Shown here piece by piece: positions 35,397 to 45,179 of a stretch of DNA of 64,000 bases; position 1 is the first letter of the stretch, and each line of letters starts with the position of its first letter. Position numbers and translations under genes: made by a program. The stretch is from positions 62,001 through 126,000 of the forward strand of contig NZ_NFHZ01000010.1 in assembly GCF_002161555.1 (NCBI RefSeq), written 5' to 3'. The notes below the pieces were generated by a model, which worked only from the letters and a program-made list of their open reading frames with translations, was not told the origin of the DNA and did not search any database. The stretch comes from Barnesiella sp. An55. Its GTDB lineage: Bacteria; Bacteroidota; Bacteroidia; Bacteroidales; Barnesiellaceae.

Positions 35397-36926
35397 TTAG
35401 ATGGTATATCCGGGATTTTGAATCACTTGTCCTTTACCATCGACGATAACCGACGGGGGCAGCGGATAAACATATTTATACTTGGCAGCATAGGGAGCCT
35501 GTCCGGCATTGAGTTCGAGTACCCGGTCGAGCAACTTGTCGAAACGGATCAGGTCGGCGCGGTATTGTCCGCTCTCGCACCAGAACTCATGCGAACGCTC
35601 GGTGAGCAGTTGGTCGATGAAAGCCTCTGTGGTGGGGAAGTCGGCCAGCGTCTTGTCTTCGAGTTTAGCACGGTTACGCACTTCGTTCATCAAGTCAACA
35701 GCCTCTTGCGTTACACTTCCGCCCGGTTTCATCACGATAGCCTCGGCCAACGAAAGCAATACATCGGGATAGCGATAAACCACGATATCGAGGTCGGAGT
35801 AACCACCGCTACCGGGTACGGCCGGGTCAACTTCATACTTTTGAGGAATGGGACCCAGGTCGAGATACTGGTCGGGGTTATCACGGTTGCGCAACTCACC
35901 ATTACCCGTCGTATATTCGGGCAACAGATAGGTCTTGCGGGTGTCGTTGGGTTCGAACGAATCATAGAAGTACCAGGTACTTTGTACCGTAGCCCAACCT
36001 TGAACGAGACCGTCGATATCGGGCGGCATACACATCATGTGCCATTGGTTCTGGCTGGGACCATCGATAGCACAGGGGATGATATAGATATACTCCGACG
36101 TGCATTGAGACTGACCGTTCAACTCGAAGAGCGAAGGATAGTCATCAACCATAGCATAACCATAATCGGCACCCATCATCTCGCGGGCAATCGTCTCTAC
36201 CTTGTTGTAGTAGGTTTTGTCTTCGGGAGTCTCGTGCAGATAGAGACGGATCAACAGCATATTGGCCAAACCACGGCTGAATTTTCCATACTCGGTATCT
36301 TTCGGATAGGGCAGATATTCGGCAGCAAACTTGAGGTCGTCTTCGATAAACTTGACCATAGCTTCACGCGAGAGACGCGGCAGCGGTGCCTCGTTCAGAG
36401 GCTCGTCCAAGATTTCGATAGGAGCAATTACCAGCGGGCCAAACATATCGTAGAGGATATACGACAGGTAACCACGGGCACAACGCACCTCGGCAATGTA
36501 GCGGTTCTTCGACTCTTGAGGCAGGTCGCTCTTCTCGATCATGTCGATAACCGTGGTGCAACGGCTTATCTTACCAATAAAGCCGTTGGGCTCGTCGCGG
36601 GTGTAGTAGAAGAAGGTTACATCGCTTGTCTCGGTATTGTACGAGAGCTCGTGACAATATTTCTGAGCTCCATACTTACCGGCCAGAATCTCGGTGCAAG
36701 CATCGTTGACAAACATCTGGCCACGCTCCGAAGTCGTGTTGATACCATCCCACCAACTACCACGCAAAGGATAGTAGCACGAGAGCACCATCGATTGCAA
36801 GTCTTCTTCGGTTTGGGGGAATATCGAGGGATTTATATCGCTATAACTAATCGGCTCCATGTCGCAGCTATTGAGCATGGGCACCAGCAGTAACAACAGC
36901 GAGAATTTTCGAAAAATCTTTTTCAT
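35397..36926 (-). CDS. susD: SusD-family outer-membrane glycan-binding lipoprotein
   Basis: This 509-aa protein begins with a lipoprotein signal (KFSLLLLLVPMLNSCDMEP). It has the SusD/RagB layout: the N-terminal TPR-like start NPSIFPQTEEDLQSMVLSCY, an internal ARGYLSYILYDMFGP helix and the C-terminal LMNEVRNRAKLEDKTL plus LLTERSHEFWCESGQYRADL segments. It should form the lid of the SusC channel and capture the glycan. It is 26 bp downstream of susC. Confidence 0.9.
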   Translation of the reverse strand: MKKIFRKFSLLLLLVPMLNSCDMEPISYSDINPSIFPQTEEDLQSMVLSCYYPLRGSWWDGINTTSERGQMFVNDACTEILAGKYGAQKYCHELSYNTETSDVTFFYYTRDEPNGFIGKISRCTTVIDMIEKSDLPQESKNRYIAEVRCARGYLSYILYDMFGPLVIAPIEILDEPLNEAPLPRLSREAMVKFIEDDLKFAAEYLPYPKDTEYGKFSRGLANMLLIRLYLHETPEDKTYYNKVETIAREMMGADYGYAMVDDYPSLFELNGQSQCTSEYIYIIPCAIDGPSQNQWHMMCMPPDIDGLVQGWATVQSTWYFYDSFEPNDTRKTYLLPEYTTGNGELRNRDNPDQYLDLGPIPQKYEVDPAVPGSGGYSDLDIVVYRYPDVLLSLAEAIVMKPGGSVTQEAVDLMNEVRNRAKLEDKTLADFPTTEAFIDQLLTERSHEFWCESGQYRADLIRFDKLLDRVLELNAGQAPYAAKYKYVYPLPPSVIVDGKGQVIQNPGYTI

Positions 36927-36952
36927 TGTATTCCGTATTATATTGTTGTTGA

Positions 36953-39900
36953 CTAAAATTTAATATCTACACCGAACGTGAATGTGCGGGCATTGGGATA
37001 AGCAGCCGCATAAGAGTCGGTTTCGGGGTCGAGACCTCCGTAAGGAGTAATCAAGAATACATTGTTTACATCGACATGGAAGCGCATGTTCTGGAAGATC
37101 TTACGCGTAGTAGCGGTCGAAGGGATGGTATAACCCAGCGTGATGTTTTGCAAACGGATATACCAGGCATCTTCGTAGAACCAGTCGCCATAGCCATAGG
37201 TCGAACCTGTATAGAACGAGCTCGGGTTGGTAGTCGAGGGGTTATCAGGCATCCAGCGGTCGTCGAGGCTACGCAAGCCGTTATAACCATATTGTGCCAT
37301 ACCCCAGGCCGATACACCGTAGGCCATGCGGGTGGGATCCATCATCACACGGTCGAACGAACCGTAGAAGTTGAAGTTGAGGTCGAAACCTTTGTAACGG
37401 AACGTGTTGTTGAAACCAATCGTAAAGCCGGGATCGCTCGTTCCCAACAGACGCATATCGGCATCGTCGATTTGACCATCGGGCTCACCAGTCAAGATGA
37501 AGCGGCCGTCGCGTACCACGGGATTACCATCTTCGTCACGCAGATAACCGTTGATATCGGCGATGATCAATTGACCCGGTTTCAAGTCGGGTTGCGACTC
37601 GGGCACGGGGTCACCCACTTGCAGAATACCGATAGCCTGGCGCGAATAGATAGCGCGGATGGGGTCGTTGTCGCCCTCATATACAGCAGGTTTCCAGTCG
37701 GTCGTGTGTTCTACCCACCAGTTCTTCACACGCGAGAAGGTGATGTCTGAGAACCACGAGAAGTCTTTCGTTACGATATTCTTGGTGTTCAAGGTGATTT
37801 CAATACCACGACCACCCGTCGTACCTATGTTGGCCGAAACCGAAGTCAAGTCGTGATAGGTATTCAGCGGTTTGTCGGTCAACAGGTCGCAGATGCGGCG
37901 CTCGAAGAACTCGAAGGTACCACCGATGCGGCCATCGAACAAGGCGAAGTCCAAACCTACGTTAAACTCTTTGGTCGTCTCCCATTTCAAGTCGGGATTC
38001 TCGAGACGGCCCAGGAATACACCCGTCTGCTGGCTGTTGTCTTGTTTGTTGTAGGCCAATTGAGCATAGTAGGCAGCAAAAGCGTTGTTGGTCACACCCG
38101 TGGCGTTACCTACGGTACCGTAGCTCACACGGGGTTTCAACATCGAGATTACCGAACGAGTAGGTGCCATGAAAGGCTCTTCGGCCATGTTCCAAGCCAA
38201 AGCTACCGAGGGGAAGTAACCCCACTTGTGGTTGCGGGCAAACACGCTGGCACCATCGGCACGGAAGGTAGCCGTCAACAGATAGCGGTCCATGAAGGTG
38301 TAACCTACACGAGCGAAGGCCGAATAGATGCGGTTTTCGCTACCGCCCGAAGCAACTTGCTTGGTTCCCTCACCCGATTGGAGGCTGTTCCACAAGAAAG
38401 CATCGGTGATGAAGCCGTTGTTACCGGCATTGACATAATAGTCTTTGTTGAACTCGGCCGACCAACCCAGCACGGCATTGATGCGGTGGTTCTTGTTGAA
38501 TTCCTTATTGTAGTTGCCCGTAGCCTCAATCAGATACTTCTCGTTATCGGCTTCGCTAATCGTGGCGATACCGTCGGAGAGGCCACCATAAAGAGTCTCT
38601 TTGGGCATGTAGGTTTTACGGCTTTGATGAGCGCGGTCCAAACCCATGCTGAACTTGAACATCAAGTCTTTGATAGGTTCGTAGGTTACATAGGCATTGG
38701 CCAGGATACGGTCCATGAGACCTTTATCGGTATTGAGCAGCAACGAAGCCGGGTTGGGCTGCGTGGGCAACTGCGGGTTTACGGGATAGTTGCCATTCTC
38801 GTCTTGAGCCGGAATATTGGGGCTCATCTGTACGGCGGCACGAATCATACCCGATTTTTCATACTCGGCGGCACCGAGCTGCGTATTGTCGTTATCGACA
38901 CGCGAAGCGGTAATGTTGACACCGGTCTTGAAGTATTTGTTGATCGTTTGATCTACATTCACCTTGGCCGAGTAACGTTTCATACCCGAGTTTCTGATGA
39001 TACCTTTGTTGTCGTAGTAGTTCAACGACATCATAAATTTGGTATTCTGGCTACCGCCCTGTACACTCACGTTGTGCTGTTGCACGCTACCGTTGCGGGT
39101 AATCAGGTCGAGCCAGTTGGTACCTTCACCAGCTGCAGCGATCTCCTTGTCGGTAAACGACAGTTTGTAGGCTACACCGTTTTTGGGTGAGTCGATAGCC
39201 TCTTGCAGCGTACGGCTACCATAGGGATAGACGTTGTTTTCATACATCCACAAGTCCCAGGTAGCGGTATTCATGGCGTTCATCCACTCCTTGAGGTTAT
39301 ACACGTCGTAATTATCGGTGTATTGCTGTATCGAATACGAACCCGAATAAGACACAATCGTACGTCCCTCTTTCCCTCGCTTGGTGGTTATCAATACTAC
39401 ACCGTTGGCAGCACGTGAACCGTAGATGGCCGTAGCCGAAGCATCTTTCAATACCTCGATAGACTCGATATCCGAGGGGTTGATGAAGTTCAATACACTC
39501 TGTGTACCGGCATCCATCTTCTCATTGGTCGTCGAGGGTTGGTCCAACTCGGTGATGGGGAAACCATCTACCACATACAACGGGGTCTTGGAACCGTTGA
39601 TAGAGCCTTCACCACGTACCCGGATATCCAATCCGCCACCCGGCTGGGCACTGTTTTGCGAAATTACCAGACCGGCGGCTTTACCTTGCAGAGCGTGAGC
39701 TACCGAAGGAGCTACAGCCAGGTTGAGGTCTTCGCTCTTTACCGACGATACCGAACCGGTCAAGTCGCGTTTCTTTACCGTACCGTAACCGATTACAACT
39801 ACCTCGTCGATGTAATTGCCATTTTCGGTCATCGTTACATTCAGGGTCTTGGAACCGCCAACCTTCACTTCTTGGGTATCCATACCCACATACGAGAAGA

Positions 39901-40165
39901 CCAACGTTCCGTCGGCAGGGGCCGAAATGGTGTAAAAGCCGTTATAATCGGTCGAGGTTCCTTTGGAGCCTCCCTTCACGAGCACGCTCACTCCGATTAA
40001 CGGATCTCCGACAACATCCTTCACAACACCGGATACTTGTACGTTTTGAGCCATAGCTCCCAAATACCCGCATACAAGAATCAAGGATACGAAAATTCGC
40101 TTGCAAAACCGAAGTTCCGTAATGTGTTTTCCATGATTCCGTTCTACTTTCTGTAATAGATTCAT
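36953..40165 (-). CDS. susC: SusC-family TonB-dependent outer-membrane transporter
   Basis: This 1070-aa protein has an N-terminal signal after a short basic lead. A carboxypeptidase-regulatory-like domain (VSGVVKDVVGDPLIGVSVLVKG) and the TonB box/plug region follow, with EVVVIGYGTVKKRDLTGSVS and SIEVLKDASATAIYGSRAANG. The rest is the 22-strand barrel, ending in GVDIKF with a terminal Phe. It imports oligosaccharides captured by SusD. It is encoded between the GH36-like enzyme and SusD, as expected for a polysaccharide utilisation locus. Confidence 0.95.
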   Translation of the reverse strand: MNLLQKVERNHGKHITELRFCKRIFVSLILVCGYLGAMAQNVQVSGVVKDVVGDPLIGVSVLVKGGSKGTSTDYNGFYTISAPADGTLVFSYVGMDTQEVKVGGSKTLNVTMTENGNYIDEVVVIGYGTVKKRDLTGSVSSVKSEDLNLAVAPSVAHALQGKAAGLVISQNSAQPGGGLDIRVRGEGSINGSKTPLYVVDGFPITELDQPSTTNEKMDAGTQSVLNFINPSDIESIEVLKDASATAIYGSRAANGVVLITTKRGKEGRTIVSYSGSYSIQQYTDNYDVYNLKEWMNAMNTATWDLWMYENNVYPYGSRTLQEAIDSPKNGVAYKLSFTDKEIAAAGEGTNWLDLITRNGSVQQHNVSVQGGSQNTKFMMSLNYYDNKGIIRNSGMKRYSAKVNVDQTINKYFKTGVNITASRVDNDNTQLGAAEYEKSGMIRAAVQMSPNIPAQDENGNYPVNPQLPTQPNPASLLLNTDKGLMDRILANAYVTYEPIKDLMFKFSMGLDRAHQSRKTYMPKETLYGGLSDGIATISEADNEKYLIEATGNYNKEFNKNHRINAVLGWSAEFNKDYYVNAGNNGFITDAFLWNSLQSGEGTKQVASGGSENRIYSAFARVGYTFMDRYLLTATFRADGASVFARNHKWGYFPSVALAWNMAEEPFMAPTRSVISMLKPRVSYGTVGNATGVTNNAFAAYYAQLAYNKQDNSQQTGVFLGRLENPDLKWETTKEFNVGLDFALFDGRIGGTFEFFERRICDLLTDKPLNTYHDLTSVSANIGTTGGRGIEITLNTKNIVTKDFSWFSDITFSRVKNWWVEHTTDWKPAVYEGDNDPIRAIYSRQAIGILQVGDPVPESQPDLKPGQLIIADINGYLRDEDGNPVVRDGRFILTGEPDGQIDDADMRLLGTSDPGFTIGFNNTFRYKGFDLNFNFYGSFDRVMMDPTRMAYGVSAWGMAQYGYNGLRSLDDRWMPDNPSTTNPSSFYTGSTYGYGDWFYEDAWYIRLQNITLGYTIPSTATTRKIFQNMRFHVDVNNVFLITPYGGLDPETDSYAAAYPNARTFTFGVDIKF

Positions 40166-40214
40166 AGATCGAGATTTTTAGTTAGTTAAAATTGATATAG
40201 AGAAATTGGGACAA

Positions 40215-42266
40215 TTATTCCTTTACTTCGTTGGCCTGGAACAGAAGCGACCGCTCGAAAGAGCATTTCACCTTGGCTTCGGGGCCTTTTACTCTACCCA
40301 GCGACACTTCGTTGAAATAGTCATACAGGTCATATTCTTTTCCCTCTTCGAGACCTTTCACCACAATCTCGCCGTCGAACGACGGGGCATAAACAGCATA
40401 GTAGAGGGTTCCATCCTTGCGAATGACATGCGTCTCGGGGCGCGAATAGCCTATGTCGTACAAACCGCTCACATACTCGCCCGTCGAGAGCATCTTCTCG
40501 TTGTAGAGCGAGAACCACTTCTTCCACACCACCTCTTTCTCGGGGGTAAGCCGGTAGTCGGCCTTCACCTTGGGGTTGTTGCGGGGCCAGGTAAACTTGG
40601 TGCCCAGCACGGCGCCTATTCCAAACGACGAGGCGAAGTCGTCGCCGTTGTCGCTCAACTCGACGTGGTCGCCAAAGTAGGCGGTCTTGGGTACCAACGC
40701 TTTATAGACGTAACCTTTCAAGCGCACCTGCCAGCTGCTGGTGGGGTCGGATGCCACGGTCTGGTTGGTATAAGGCAAATTGTAGAATGACATGCAACAA
40801 CCGCACGGGCAGTTTTGTATCACCGTGTGGGGATTGAGCGAACGCGACTCGTCGTAAATCATCTTGAAGAACGAAGGCAGATGCTCATACCCATACTGGG
40901 GACACGAGGGATGGTGCGCGGCACTGTAATCGGCATGCACACTGTTGAGGTGCTGTCCGTCGAGTTTCAGCCCATCGAACCCATACTTCTCGATGAATCG
41001 ATCGACCAGGTCGCGGCTGTATGCCACCACGCCCGAATCGACCGGCGAGAGGTAATAGCTGTCCCACCAGGTGATATAATGCGGAGTCTGTTGTTTCGAA
41101 AGAGTAATGAAATCGGGGTGTTCCTTCAGCACCTGAGTACCCGGGTCGGCAGCCAGCGGAGCCCACCACAACTGTACCTTCAGGCCATAGGATTTTATCT
41201 TTTTCACCAAATCGATCATATCGCGGTCGCCACCGGGGAAACGGCGGGTATCGAGGTCCCAGTCGCCCTCGGCAATCTGATAACCGTCATCGACCGTGGC
41301 CCACTTGATGCCCAGCTCCTTCACCTTGGGCAGAGTGCCCAGAATCTCGGCAAAGGTGGCTTCGCGCTCATACCCCCAGGCACACCACATGGGTTCGAAG
41401 GCTGCAGGTTCCGACTCGGGCATCTTGAGGCCCGAAGCCTGCATATACTCCGAGAACTGGCGCAGCGGGGCAAAGCAGTCGCCCGTGTAGGCCGATACGA
41501 AGGTGCGCACCGTCGTAACCGTGTCGCCCTGTTCAAACGAGGGAGCCGATTCGTCGGCACTCTCGACGCTCACCTGAGCATAGTCGTCGTATTTCGATTT
41601 CTCTACCGGGAGCGAAACCAGGCGGGGCGAAAGTTCTACATGCCCCACGGCAATACCACCCTCTTTACGCCACAGACAAGTTACGGGGATGCCGCCTCCG
41701 TAGTCCGAGTCGTTCATACCCATGTAGTTGCGTTGGCTGAAGGTCGAATCGACCGGCAGAATCCAGTCGGCCCGGGCAATAGTCGATTGCCCCTGGAACG
41801 ACCAAAAGGCCGGCGTATCACCGTTGTCGAGTACCCGGAAGTGGTGGTTCACCCATTTGACCATATGCAGGTCGCGTTCCGTCTGGTTCACATACTGCAC
41901 CTGAGCCACAGCCATACCGGGGAAACGACTATTGACCTCGATGGTCTCAATCTTGCGGATAACTCCACCATAAGGCATCTTGGCCTCGCCCACAAGGGTA
42001 TAGATTGTTGTATCGCCCGACACGCGCGTGTCGCTACTCTTCAACTTGAAATTGTTCACAGTTCCCTCATCGAGCACCAGATAATCGGCCATGCTCTTTT
42101 GGGTGAGCGGCTTATCGCAATCGGTGAGCGAAACCGTCATACACATATCGTTGTCCACCGCCAGCTGCATGGAGCCACTCTCGATGGTCACTCCCTTGTT
42201 GCAGGAACCAAGCGACAGGAGCGCCAGGGCTGCGGGAATCAGTATGTATCTATCGATGTGTTTCAT
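40215..42266 (-). CDS. GH36-like alpha-galactosidase / alpha-N-acetylgalactosaminidase
   Basis: This 683-aa protein has a lipoprotein signal (IPAALALLSLGSC). A beta-sandwich N-terminal domain precedes a TIM barrel with WATVDDGYQ (about 330). The likely nucleophile is Asp436 in LKLDGQ and a candidate acid/base is Asp507 in SDPTSSWQVR, both patterns of clan GH-D (GH27/36). That clan includes alpha-galactosidases and alpha-N-acetylgalactosaminidases. The downstream pathway is for galactosamine 6-phosphate, so alpha-GalNAc or alpha-GalN is the more likely target. That choice rests on context rather than on a specificity residue. Confidence 0.75.
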   Translation of the reverse strand: MKHIDRYILIPAALALLSLGSCNKGVTIESGSMQLAVDNDMCMTVSLTDCDKPLTQKSMADYLVLDEGTVNNFKLKSSDTRVSGDTTIYTLVGEAKMPYGGVIRKIETIEVNSRFPGMAVAQVQYVNQTERDLHMVKWVNHHFRVLDNGDTPAFWSFQGQSTIARADWILPVDSTFSQRNYMGMNDSDYGGGIPVTCLWRKEGGIAVGHVELSPRLVSLPVEKSKYDDYAQVSVESADESAPSFEQGDTVTTVRTFVSAYTGDCFAPLRQFSEYMQASGLKMPESEPAAFEPMWCAWGYEREATFAEILGTLPKVKELGIKWATVDDGYQIAEGDWDLDTRRFPGGDRDMIDLVKKIKSYGLKVQLWWAPLAADPGTQVLKEHPDFITLSKQQTPHYITWWDSYYLSPVDSGVVAYSRDLVDRFIEKYGFDGLKLDGQHLNSVHADYSAAHHPSCPQYGYEHLPSFFKMIYDESRSLNPHTVIQNCPCGCCMSFYNLPYTNQTVASDPTSSWQVRLKGYVYKALVPKTAYFGDHVELSDNGDDFASSFGIGAVLGTKFTWPRNNPKVKADYRLTPEKEVVWKKWFSLYNEKMLSTGEYVSGLYDIGYSRPETHVIRKDGTLYYAVYAPSFDGEIVVKGLEEGKEYDLYDYFNEVSLGRVKGPEAKVKCSFERSLLFQANEVKE

Positions 42267-42287
42267 GGAAAAGTGGTGTAAACGATT

Positions 42288-43352
42288 TTATTTGATAACT
42301 CGCAGGAAATTCTCCCGATAGACTTTTCGCAGTACCTCATCGGGCAGATCGAATCCCGACAGATTCCAATGATAGTGGAACTCGGGAGCGTAGAAGTGTT
42401 CGTCGTCGGTCTCGAGAATACGGAAGGTCATCTCGTACATCTCGGGCGACATGCCATTGTCGGTACCATAGAGAATACGATCGGCATAGCGGGTATAGAA
42501 TTTCTTCATGTGGCGGGGTATGCTTCCCGTCTCACCGAAACGGGCCGAGATATCGACATAGAGATTGGGATACTTGTCGAGCATCTTGCCCACAATCGAG
42601 AGATCGTAACTGCAGTTGATGAAGTGGCAGGCAACAAACAGTGTCTTGGGATGTTTGGCTACGGCATCGTCAAACTGGGCCACGAGTTGCTCGTGAGTCT
42701 GCATGCCGGGAATGGTAAGATCGATTTTCCAGTTGCCGGCATTCATCATTCCATCGTTATTCTTGTCGGCAGGCAGATACATCCAATAAGGCTCGGCCAC
42801 ATGGATATTCAACGGCATATTCAACTCGGCACACACGTCATAGATGGGCGTCATAAGCGGGTCGTTCAGGTGCAGCCCCTTGGCCATATAGGTCTGGAAA
42901 GCCACATACACGCCCAAGCCCTTGTCGGTTACCTCGCCCACACCCTTGGCACCCAGTTTGTGACAACGGCGCAACTCTTTGACAGCCTTTTCGGCAAAGG
43001 TAGGTTTGCCATAGTCCGAAAGGTCAAGGCCGCACCACAAGTCGAAGCGGTCTTTATAAGGAGCATATACCTCTACAATCGAATCGAACGAGGCGCCGGT
43101 ATAGCCGGTGAGTACCACCGTCTTTTCAATACCCTTGCTGTCCATGGTCTTTACCCACTGGGCCACCTCCTCGCGAGTGGTGGGATAGTCGTGCGAGTGA
43201 GCATCGATAACGGGGTATTTGGCTTTCTCGACCCGAGTTTGCTGTATATTATAAATCGATTTCGGTGTATAGTCTTTCAACAAAATCGCATCCTGTCCAT
43301 AGGCCATAGACCCTACGAGCAAGGCTGCTGCTAAAAAATAAAAGTGTTTCAT
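42288..43352 (-). CDS. Periplasmic amidohydrolase (Amidohydro_2 family)
   Basis: This 354-aa protein has a signal peptide (MKHFYFLAAALLVGSMAYGQ). Metal-ligand motifs of the amidohydrolase superfamily are all present: HxH at His52 and His54 (DAHSHD), a His in NIHVAEP, a His in VACHFINCS and the Asp in YGTDNG. The family contains lactonases, decarboxylases and hydrolases. A sugar N-deacetylase has not been shown for this subgroup as far as I know. It is encoded between the aldolase and GH36 genes, so it probably acts on a released sugar or a substituent before import. Confidence 0.75.
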   Translation of the reverse strand: MKHFYFLAAALLVGSMAYGQDAILLKDYTPKSIYNIQQTRVEKAKYPVIDAHSHDYPTTREEVAQWVKTMDSKGIEKTVVLTGYTGASFDSIVEVYAPYKDRFDLWCGLDLSDYGKPTFAEKAVKELRRCHKLGAKGVGEVTDKGLGVYVAFQTYMAKGLHLNDPLMTPIYDVCAELNMPLNIHVAEPYWMYLPADKNNDGMMNAGNWKIDLTIPGMQTHEQLVAQFDDAVAKHPKTLFVACHFINCSYDLSIVGKMLDKYPNLYVDISARFGETGSIPRHMKKFYTRYADRILYGTDNGMSPEMYEMTFRILETDDEHFYAPEFHYHWNLSGFDLPDEVLRKVYRENFLRVIK

Positions 43353-43388
43353 GACAGATTAAAGTTTAAATGTATTTATAAAAGTGTA

Positions 43389-44216
43389 TTACTTGGCAGC
43401 GCTCCCTACCATGCGGTATTTCTCGCACAACAGTTGGATGACGGCATCGGTAGCTTTGGGGAATACCTTGCGCAAATCGATTTCGTCGCTATGGAGCAGC
43501 GTCTGTTTCAACGCCCGCATAAATGTATCTTTGATTTCGGTGGCCAGGTTTACCTTGGCAATACCGTTGCGAATGGCAGCCTGAACCATATCGTGGGGAA
43601 TTCCCGAGCTGCCGTGCAGTACCAGCACCACATCGGTAGCGGCATGGATGGCAGCCAACCGGTCGATGTCGAGATGCGGAGTCGATTTGTAGAACCCGTG
43701 TGCCGACCCGATGGCTACGGCCAGGGCATCGACATGAGTGGCATTGACGAAACGAACGGCATCTTCGACCGTGGTGAAGCCCGACGAATCCTGGGCCTGT
43801 CCCAACTTGGGCACATAGCCCAACTCGGCCTCCACGTTGGCACCATACGGACGAGCCATCTCTACCACCTTGCAGGTTGTCTCGATATTCTCTTCCATGC
43901 TCTTCTCGCTGGCATCAATCATCACCGACTCGAAACCGGCATCGAGACACCGTTGTACCAGCTCGATCGAACCGCCATGATCCAGGTGGATGCAGCCGTC
44001 GAGCTGGTAGTCTTCAAATCCCTGCCGGGCCAGAGCCACAGCGCGTTTCAACCCCATGTAGTCGATTGAGCTCCGAGTCAACTGGAGCATAACGGGAGCT
44101 TGCACTTGCGAGGCGGCTTCGAGGATTCCCTTCAGGGTCTCGTAATTGTAGAAATTGGTAGCCAAAATGGCTTTCTTTTCAGCTTGAAACTGTTTGAGTG
44201 TTTCCTGAACTTTCAT
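43389..44216 (-). CDS. gatY: Class II tagatose-1,6-bisphosphate aldolase, catalytic subunit
   Basis: This 275-aa cytoplasmic enzyme belongs to the class II aldolase family. Asp79 and zinc ligand His80 are visible in HLDHGGS, further His ligands in GSAHGFYK and VLHGSSG. It should split tagatose 1,6-bisphosphate to dihydroxyacetone phosphate and glyceraldehyde 3-phosphate. The GatZ/KbaZ-type subunit two genes upstream argues for the tagatose rather than the fructose enzyme (GatY/KbaY type). It lies 9 bp downstream of the PfkB kinase gene. Confidence 0.85.
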   Translation of the reverse strand: MKVQETLKQFQAEKKAILATNFYNYETLKGILEAASQVQAPVMLQLTRSSIDYMGLKRAVALARQGFEDYQLDGCIHLDHGGSIELVQRCLDAGFESVMIDASEKSMEENIETTCKVVEMARPYGANVEAELGYVPKLGQAQDSSGFTTVEDAVRFVNATHVDALAVAIGSAHGFYKSTPHLDIDRLAAIHAATDVVLVLHGSSGIPHDMVQAAIRNGIAKVNLATEIKDTFMRALKQTLLHSDEIDLRKVFPKATDAVIQLLCEKYRMVGSAAK

Positions 44217-44225
44217 TGTATATGA

Positions 44226-45179
44226 TTATAATGTGATGAACTGATTAAATTTTTCTCTCGCAATTGTCTCTATGTGCTCCTTACTGGAGAAAGCTCCCGT
44301 ACCACCGGCAGCGGTTGTGTTGACCGCCCCCATGAGGTTCCCGAAACGCTGGCACTCCTCGAGGCTGTCGTCCTTGACAAACCGCGAGATGCACCCGGCG
44401 TTGAAGCTGTCGCCTGCCCCAATGGCATCGACCACTTCTGTGTTAAGGAAAGAGGGCAGGAGTACTGCCTCTCTATCCTTGCAAACCAACAAAGAACCTT
44501 TATTACCCATCTTGATTATCGCTACGTTTACATACGGTCTTATCTTTTCGACAGCTTCATCGACCGTGGCCGAGGCGGTGAGCAGCATGAGCTCTTTCTC
44601 GTTCGGCAGGAATACCGATACCAACGGCAAGATGCGGGCATAGTCAAAATCCCACGTCTCGGCGGGATCCCACTGGGTGTCGAGCGAGGTTGTCGCACCA
44701 TGAGCGCGAGCACACTCGAGCAATTCGACCAGCCCCTTTTTCAATGCCGGCTGCAAAAAGATAGACGAGATGTGGATGTGACGGGTCTTGTCAAACACCG
44801 CCGGATCGATATCGGCAAACGACATCGAAGCCATGGCTCCCTGATAGGTGACCATGGCACGATCTTCGCCATAGTTGAGCACGATAGTCGCGCCCGAAGC
44901 ATAGCGGTCGGTCTCTATCAACATCGAGGTATCCACACCTTTGGCTTCGAGGCTCTCCTTGATCAATTGCCCAAAGTTGTCGTGCCCGATCATGCCCACG
45001 AATCCCACTTTTGTGCCCAACGCTGCGGCATTGGCTGCAAAAATGGCCGTCGAGCTTCCCAGGGTGAGAATCATGTCTCCGGCAAATTTCTCTTTTCCAA
45101 CCTCGGGTTCGCCGTCCAACCGATTCAGGATGAGATCGACGTTCAACTCCCCGATAGCCAAAACATCGTATGATTTCAT
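44226..45179 (-). CDS. PfkB-family sugar kinase, probable tagatose-6-phosphate kinase
   Basis: This 317-aa ribokinase-fold kinase starts YDVLAIGELNVDLILNRLDG and carries the catalytic signature DAIGAGDSFNAGCI at about residue 250. It overlaps the gatZ stop by 4 bp and precedes gatY by 9 bp. Placed between the two aldolase subunits it most likely phosphorylates tagatose 6-phosphate to the 1,6-bisphosphate. A GalN or GalNAc kinase role cannot be excluded, since no other kinase is encoded in the locus. Confidence 0.8.
   Translation of the reverse strand: MKSYDVLAIGELNVDLILNRLDGEPEVGKEKFAGDMILTLGSSTAIFAANAAALGTKVGFVGMIGHDNFGQLIKESLEAKGVDTSMLIETDRYASGATIVLNYGEDRAMVTYQGAMASMSFADIDPAVFDKTRHIHISSIFLQPALKKGLVELLECARAHGATTSLDTQWDPAETWDFDYARILPLVSVFLPNEKELMLLTASATVDEAVEKIRPYVNVAIIKMGNKGSLLVCKDREAVLLPSFLNTEVVDAIGAGDSFNAGCISRFVKDDSLEECQRFGNLMGAVNTTAAGGTGAFSSKEHIETIAREKFNQFITL

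Noticed and set aside
32019-36893. Long + strand open frames (610 and 993 codons) opposite the SusE-position, DUF4832 and SusD genes
   Set aside because: They lie antisense to well-supported genes, have no recognisable domains or signal peptides, and result from the codon usage of GC-rich genes on the other strand.
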